From positions 560,945 through 624,944 of the forward strand of contig MU394054.1 in assembly GCA_022578605.1 (NCBI GenBank): DNA of 64,000 nucleotides, read 5' to 3'. Positions within the stretch are counted from its first letter, which is position 1; each line of letters opens with the position of its first letter. Shown piece by piece: positions 59,619-64,000 of this stretch. The stretch is from Camillea tinctor (Eukaryota; Ascomycota; Sordariomycetes; Xylariales; Xylariaceae). Under the pieces are notes generated by a model. That model was not told where the DNA came from, searched no databases, and worked only from the letters and a program-made list of their open reading frames with translations. The position numbers and the translations under genes are program-made.

Positions 59619-62189
59619 TTTATAGCTCTCCTTCTTTTCTCTTTATTATTCTCGTTGATTAAATTATTGTGCTTTGCATGTCTGTCTGCTCCGCTGCGCC
59701 GGAACCACAAGCTCAATTCTCAACCAAACGACCACGGAATTTGCGAAGGTAAAGAAGCAAAAGAAGGAAAAGGAAAGTATGTCTTGCTGTCTTTAATCAC
59801 TAAGAACAATCATATTTATAATCCGATGCGCTATACTTCCTAGAGGACGAGACCTAAGCCGAGTTGTAATGTGATACAGTTCCCTATGTATACTTGCTTA
59901 AGTCTATCTACCGGCACCAAGTCTGATGCAGTCTAAGTGTGAATCTGAAAACTCGATAAACATCATAATATCCTACCAAGGATGTTGAATGGGTGAGAGG
60001 GGTCGAGATAATCGGGTCCGGTGGTAAGGAGCTGATCAAATAATTTTACTTTCCTCGTCAATACAGCTGTAAATATAGCACTTCCCCATGGTTTATGATT
60101 AGCAAAGGCTAACCAACAGGATTATTTTGTTCGTTAGATACTGTGTCCCTAGCCCCATTTACATCACATTTGTGCGCGCTGCTGATAAAATAAATCATGC
60201 TACTGTACCCGCATATACAGTTCATCACTTACTCCTCACTTGCCCTGTGAATAAGACTGGATCTACCTAGTGGAGGCCATTAACTTCGTTAACGGGGCAT
60301 CCTGTGACGCGTTTGATAGTCACCTACCTGCCCGTAGCTAAGCGAAACCGCCTAGTTACAGAACTTTAGATAGGATCCTTAGAACATATGTAATTCCTTG
60401 CTATGTTTCTACACCTATAAAAACCTCGTTGGCCAGTAACTAGTAGAAGGTGGGCGGATTACTATATCAAGTAGGAGGAGTAATCCATCTAACGGCCGTG
60501 GTGCACCCAAGTGTTCTATACATACCAGAACAAAAAAAAAAATACAAAAGCCAAATAGGGGTAAATATATCAAGTTTCAGACTTGGAGCCGCCACAGGCT
60601 CTAAGCAAAATATACAAAAGGACTTCAGGTGTTCTCGGTTTCATACGTGCAATCTAGCAGTATGGTTCAAAGAGAAAAACAAGATGAAAGTCACATCAGG
60701 TCCATTTATTTTCCCATTTGATAATTATGGCCCATCACGTCAAGCGGTCTATTACAATGTTCTTGGGTAAGTAACTATCTACGTTGTTATATGTGCGTGT
60801 AGTAGATTACTAAGGTATAATCGAATCTCGGCTGGTTCTTCTCCTATAATGGTTCTTATTCCCTGCCCCCTATGTCGTACATGTAAGCTGCATCATCTTC
60901 ACCCCACAATGGATTGGGTGGGAGAACTTTCTATGGTAGCAACAGGACATGACAACTATCAATATGTTTCCCGTGGTGGCATAGATATGATAACTACTAG
61001 AATATTTTCCTGTAGCACAGCATAGAGGACAATTCAGCTTGTTCATACATATCCCTATCGACTTGTGAATATGATTGGAAAGCAGAGACCTCTCCGTCGG
61101 CCCCTTTTCTTCTCCTTTTTTTTTAAAAAAAAAAAAAAAGGAAAAAAAAAAAGAAGAAGCACCTAGTGTCACATGTAAGTAGTGCAATGGCGTTGATATC
61201 AAATCAAAATATATTGACTCTTAACATGTAATTCTCCAGATGCCAGTTAATCCAATGATCAATGAGATTTTCTACTCACATCTTATTAATATTATCGTTA
61301 AACTATCCCATTTGTCGCATAGTCTTGTCATATGTACCTGTACGACCTCGGCCTAGTATGTAAAAATAAGAACATCTATCAACCGGTCTAAGCATGCCAC
61401 TTTGATATGTAGTAGCCATACCGACCAACCTAGGTTAAGACATGTGGGCGAACGTAATAACGTAGGAATTCTGCGCCTATTAGTCCCCTAATATACACGT
61501 CCAACCCATTTGGGGGTCAAATTACAGCAGTTTCGTAGAAACGTAAGGGATCAACAAAGCACGTCACTTTCGGGAAATTAATCAGTCCCTGCAGCTGTCA
61601 TGTATGCCCTTGCAGACGATCCAGTTACTTGGACAATCGCTTTAACCATCAATAATAAATGAATATGCACCTGAGATATTAAATAGATCTTCGTGTTAAA
61701 GGCTTGAGTCTCTTCGTTGTATGGCACTCCCCAAACTATATGAATAAGTGTCATAAACTGCAGTCTATTATAGCGTCTCTATTAACCAAACAATGTCGAT
61801 AACAGACAATGAGTTGAAGTTAAAATATATAGCCATGTAACCCCATGTCTATATGTAAAGTCTAAGAGTCTAGATTAAGAAGAAGAAGAATAAAAATAAC
61901 ACGCATATGAAACCCTTCCAAGAGCCGTATCCCTCCGCGATTGCTCGTCGTCTATCTGCGGGCCTGTTTGATCCCTTTCTTTCTGATTAAGATGCTCCTC
62001 CAAAAATGCTGGTGAGAAACTAAACAGAAGAAAAAATATTAGAAAGAAAAGATTCAACACACATGAAATAACCTCCCGAGCCAACTTTAGCTGGGTTCAT
62101 CATCTTAACTCACTTTCCACAACACATCACATTACATCCTCCTCCATTCTCCCCTCCCCTTCCAGAGTAAACACCGCACCCATCCCAAC
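59619..62189. other. 2.6-kb gene-poor interval
   Basis: No supported gene. It is A+T-rich, with an A/T homopolymer stretch near 61117-61151 and several short frames (for example 60450-60770) that lack family features. Confidence 0.5.
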
Positions 62190-62414
62190 TCACGCCTGCG
62201 ACTCCTCTCTCCGTCTCAACTCCCACCTAATCCACTCCCTCAACTCATCCAAATCAAAGCCTTCCCCTTCCCCTTCTTCTTCTTCTTCTTCTTCTTCTTC
62301 TTCCCCATCCTCCCCCTCTCCTCTCCTCTCTCCCCGCCTCCTCCTCCTCCTCGCAATCTCCTCCAAAATGGCCTGCAAGCGCATCTCCACCATCTCCTCT
62401 TCCGTCATCATCAT
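62190..62414 (-). CDS. hypothetical acidic/basic small protein (74 aa)
   Basis: Starts MMMTEEEMVEMRLQAILEEI, then an Arg cluster, then a glutamate run encoded by a CTT/TTC repeat, and ends with an amphipathic, charged helix rich in Trp, Arg and Glu. It follows the next gene on the same strand after about 100 bp and could be a separate gene or a misread last exon of it; I found no good intron linking them. The low-complexity composition keeps confidence low. Confidence 0.3.
   Translation of the reverse strand: MMMTEEEMVEMRLQAILEEIARRRRRRGERRGEGEDGEEEEEEEEEEGEGEGFDLDELREWIRWELRRREESQA
62273..62303. repeat. CTT/TTC trinucleotide repeat
   Basis: About ten triplets, giving the glutamate run of the small hypothetical protein on the minus strand. 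Confidence 0.9.
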
Positions 62415-62513
62415 CTCATCTTCGCCATCCTCGCCGTGGATGCTAGATTCGCCGCCGTCCGCGACGGCCCGCGGGCGTGCTCGTCCCCAGGGCCACCAGG
62501 ACGGCCAGTTCCC

Positions 62514-62921
62514 CTAGTGCTTGTCGACCTGGTGCAGGATGAGGACGGGCGCCAGCACGAGCCCCACGAACAGGTAACCCACGGCCAGCGCGAACACGCG
62601 CAGCGTCTTGAGCGCCGCCGCGTGGAGGTGCGTGCCCAGCGTGGCTCTGTTTCTGTTGGTGGTGGCAGTGGAAGCGGGAGGGGGAGCGTTTCTGCGTGCG
62701 AGGCGAGAGAGCAGGTAGATTAGGAGAGGGGGCACGAGGGCGCTGGTGAAGAGGATGGTGATGCTGGAGGGGGTTAGGGGCCGGGAGAGGGAGAAGGGGA
62801 GCGAAAAGGGGAAGGGGCTGCTATTCTGTGGATCAAGGGGGGTGTCAGTTGGGGATAGAGGTAGTTGTACTGGCTGCGGCCGCGGCTGGGGCTGCGGTGG
62901 TGCTTGCGCTTGTGGGTTCAT
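62514..62921 (-). CDS. hypothetical two-helix membrane protein (135 aa)
   Basis: I do not recognise the family. The N-terminus is rich in Pro and Gln (MNPQAQAPPQPQPRPQP), followed by two hydrophobic segments, ITILFTSALVPPLLIYLLS and LRVFALAVGYLFVGLVLAPV, separated by a basic loop, and a short end LILHQVDKH. The layout is that of a small integral membrane protein, perhaps of an organelle. The ORF is in a G+C-rich, coding-like stretch with an upstream region of normal intergenic composition, which supports it as a real gene. Confidence 0.55.
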   Translation of the reverse strand: MNPQAQAPPQPQPRPQPVQLPLSPTDTPLDPQNSSPFPFSLPFSLSRPLTPSSITILFTSALVPPLLIYLLSRLARRNAPPPASTATTNRNRATLGTHLHAAALKTLRVFALAVGYLFVGLVLAPVLILHQVDKH

Positions 62922-63584
62922 CGTGAAGACGAGTTGGACCAGATTAGAACCGCTGGTCTGTGGGCGGCTTTGTAGTTGATAGTTGTTGGCTCGTTTTGGG
63001 TTGTGATATTCGCTCTCACCCCCTCAAAGAAAAGTTGATTGACTAAGTGATCGTTGTGGAATGGTAAGAGAGTGTATTCCTTTGGTGAGGATGAAGTCTA
63101 AGTCGGATGAGTCTTTTGTGTGTTCGACTTTGAGGATTTCACAGCATATTCTATACCTCCACCGGCCATCGTAAGACGCGTCTGACTCAGGAAACTCGGA
63201 AGGACAAATAATCCCCATCTTACGATCTAGTATGCAATCAAAACCTGGAAACTGTCGGAGTGAGGCCGTCAAGGCGCGTTTACGGACATGACGTAGATTG
63301 TCAGGTCAGGTAAACTACTAACATGACATGTTGGTCTTAGATGCTGTATAATAATCTGTAAAAAGGGGAACCTGAGACGGTCCCACGTTACGATCTCAAA
63401 TGCAAGTATTACTGCTATGCAATGTATAAAGACTAATCTAGGAACTCAGTAGCTTTAAGAATATGGTGTTTTGCATGCATCGTGTTGTCCCGGACGCTTT
63501 TCCGTTGAAAACATCTCTTGGACCTGAATCTGAATCGCTCACGTGGCACGATCGAACAGAGGCGACTGGATCCAGGTTCCCCTG
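62922..63584. other. intergenic
   Basis: Promoter side of the small membrane protein gene. The frame at 63024-63272 (minus) has some protein-like composition but no family features and no supporting splice structure. Confidence 0.4.
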
Positions 63585-63998
63585 TTAGGAAGAAGAAAAA
63601 ATAGCGAATGGCAAAGCAAGGGGAGGACGAAAGAACGCCCGTGTCACGTCAGAACTATCGTGCCGCGTGGTCTTCTCATCGAAGCCGTAGGTCGATTCTG
63701 ATGTAACGGAACGAGCCAGTCGGAGGTCAAGCTCTCCTGTTATTGACCAGGGGTTCTGCACCAGTAATCGTTGGGGCAATGCATAGCATCGTTGGCTACT
63801 CTTATAACTGGCTGGGTGTCTGATGAGTTTTCCCCTCTCCTGTGGTCTACGCATCGCTGTGGGGATCTTCGTATCGTCTTCGATAATGACGTCGCTATAG
63901 CGAGATCGGTATTTCCAAATTCCTACAACGAGTTCAGCCTCAAGTGTGTCATCGCTCGATTCTAGGGAATTGGTGGTGGGCTCGTCAGTGCCGACGCC
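63585..63998 (-). CDS. partial hypothetical protein running off the right edge
   Basis: On the minus strand a frame is open from the last bases of the window to a stop at 63585, giving about 137 residues with no start needed. It reads as an ordinary soluble protein, with an acidic beginning (TDEPTTNSLESSDDTLEAE), a middle part with YRSRYSDVIIEDD, and a C-terminus rich in Arg and Ser. I do not recognise it. It would be the C-terminal exon of a gene whose body lies outside the window. A chance frame of this length is possible. Confidence 0.35.
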   Translation of the reverse strand, partial: GVGTDEPTTNSLESSDDTLEAELVVGIWKYRSRYSDVIIEDDTKIPTAMRRPQERGKLIRHPASYKSSQRCYALPQRLLVQNPWSITGELDLRLARSVTSESTYGFDEKTTRHDSSDVTRAFFRPPLALPFAIFSSS

Positions 63999-64000
63999 AA

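Noticed and set aside
60450..60770. 106-codon plus-strand frame
   Set aside because: It contains an A-run and shows no recognisable domain; A+T-rich context suggests a chance frame.
1..64000. CRISPR arrays, bacterial operons, ribosome binding sites
   Set aside because: Spliced genes and fungal families show a eukaryotic genome; no regularly spaced repeat arrays were seen.

Overview
This window looks like chromosomal DNA of a filamentous ascomycete (Pezizomycotina, probably Sordariomycetes-like; the class is an inference). Genes lie singly on both strands, far apart. Introns are 50-150 bp with GTAAGT/GTGAGT-type donors. The protein families are typical of filamentous fungi: a PAS/hybrid histidine kinase, a KIN4-type kinase, a rhodopsin-domain (PTH11-like) membrane protein, a CorA-like protein, P450s and an amino-acid permease. 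Intergenic DNA is long, rich in A+T or in pyrimidine tracts, and full of short repeats such as TACCTAGGTA and AGGT/ACCT runs. I saw no rRNA, tRNA or CRISPR.

Layout. 1-5.7 kb: no supported gene. 5.75-9.3 kb (-): a three-exon KIN4-like protein kinase. 9.3-19.4 kb: about 10 kb without a supported gene, rich in microsatellites. 19.4-20.5 kb (-): a decayed cytochrome P450. 20.9-22.1 kb (+): a TatD-family nuclease. 23.8-29.6 kb: an amino-acid permease (+), a proline racemase/hydroxyproline dehydratase family enzyme (-) and, divergent from it, a broken ornithine cyclodeaminase-family reductase (+). These three could form a small hydroxyproline/proline utilisation locus. 30.4-32.8 kb (+): a nine-exon CorA-like membrane protein with an N-terminal zinc-ribbon-like segment. 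34.1-35.0 kb (+): a membrane-anchored DUF4188/ABM-monooxygenase-like protein. 35-40 kb: no supported gene, with an assembly gap inside a G/C-only block. 40.0-41.6 kb (-): a rhodopsin-domain integral membrane protein. 42.4-43.4 kb (-): a short-chain dehydrogenase with an internal deletion. 44.2-45.1 kb (+): a second, strongly deleted P450 relic that simple ORF calling misses. 46.9-51.2 kb (-): a 1390-residue hybrid histidine kinase. 55.6-57.0 kb (-): a Wss1-type DNA-protein crosslink protease. 58.0-59.6 kb (-): an acyltransferase-3 family membrane protein. 62.2-62.9 kb (-): two small hypothetical proteins. 63.6-64.0 kb (-): the C-terminal end of a reading frame that runs off the window.

How it fits together. 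The two ends carry housekeeping or signalling genes (KIN4, histidine kinase, Wss1). The middle (about 19-45 kb) is accessory metabolism in which at least four genes are disrupted (two P450s, the SDR, the reductase). The best biological story is the permease / racemase-dehydratase / reductase neighbourhood, because proline racemase-family dehydratases make delta1-pyrroline-2-carboxylate and ornithine cyclodeaminase/mu-crystallin-family proteins reduce it to proline. All splice models were built by eye from reading frames and splice consensus and have not been checked against transcripts or databases.
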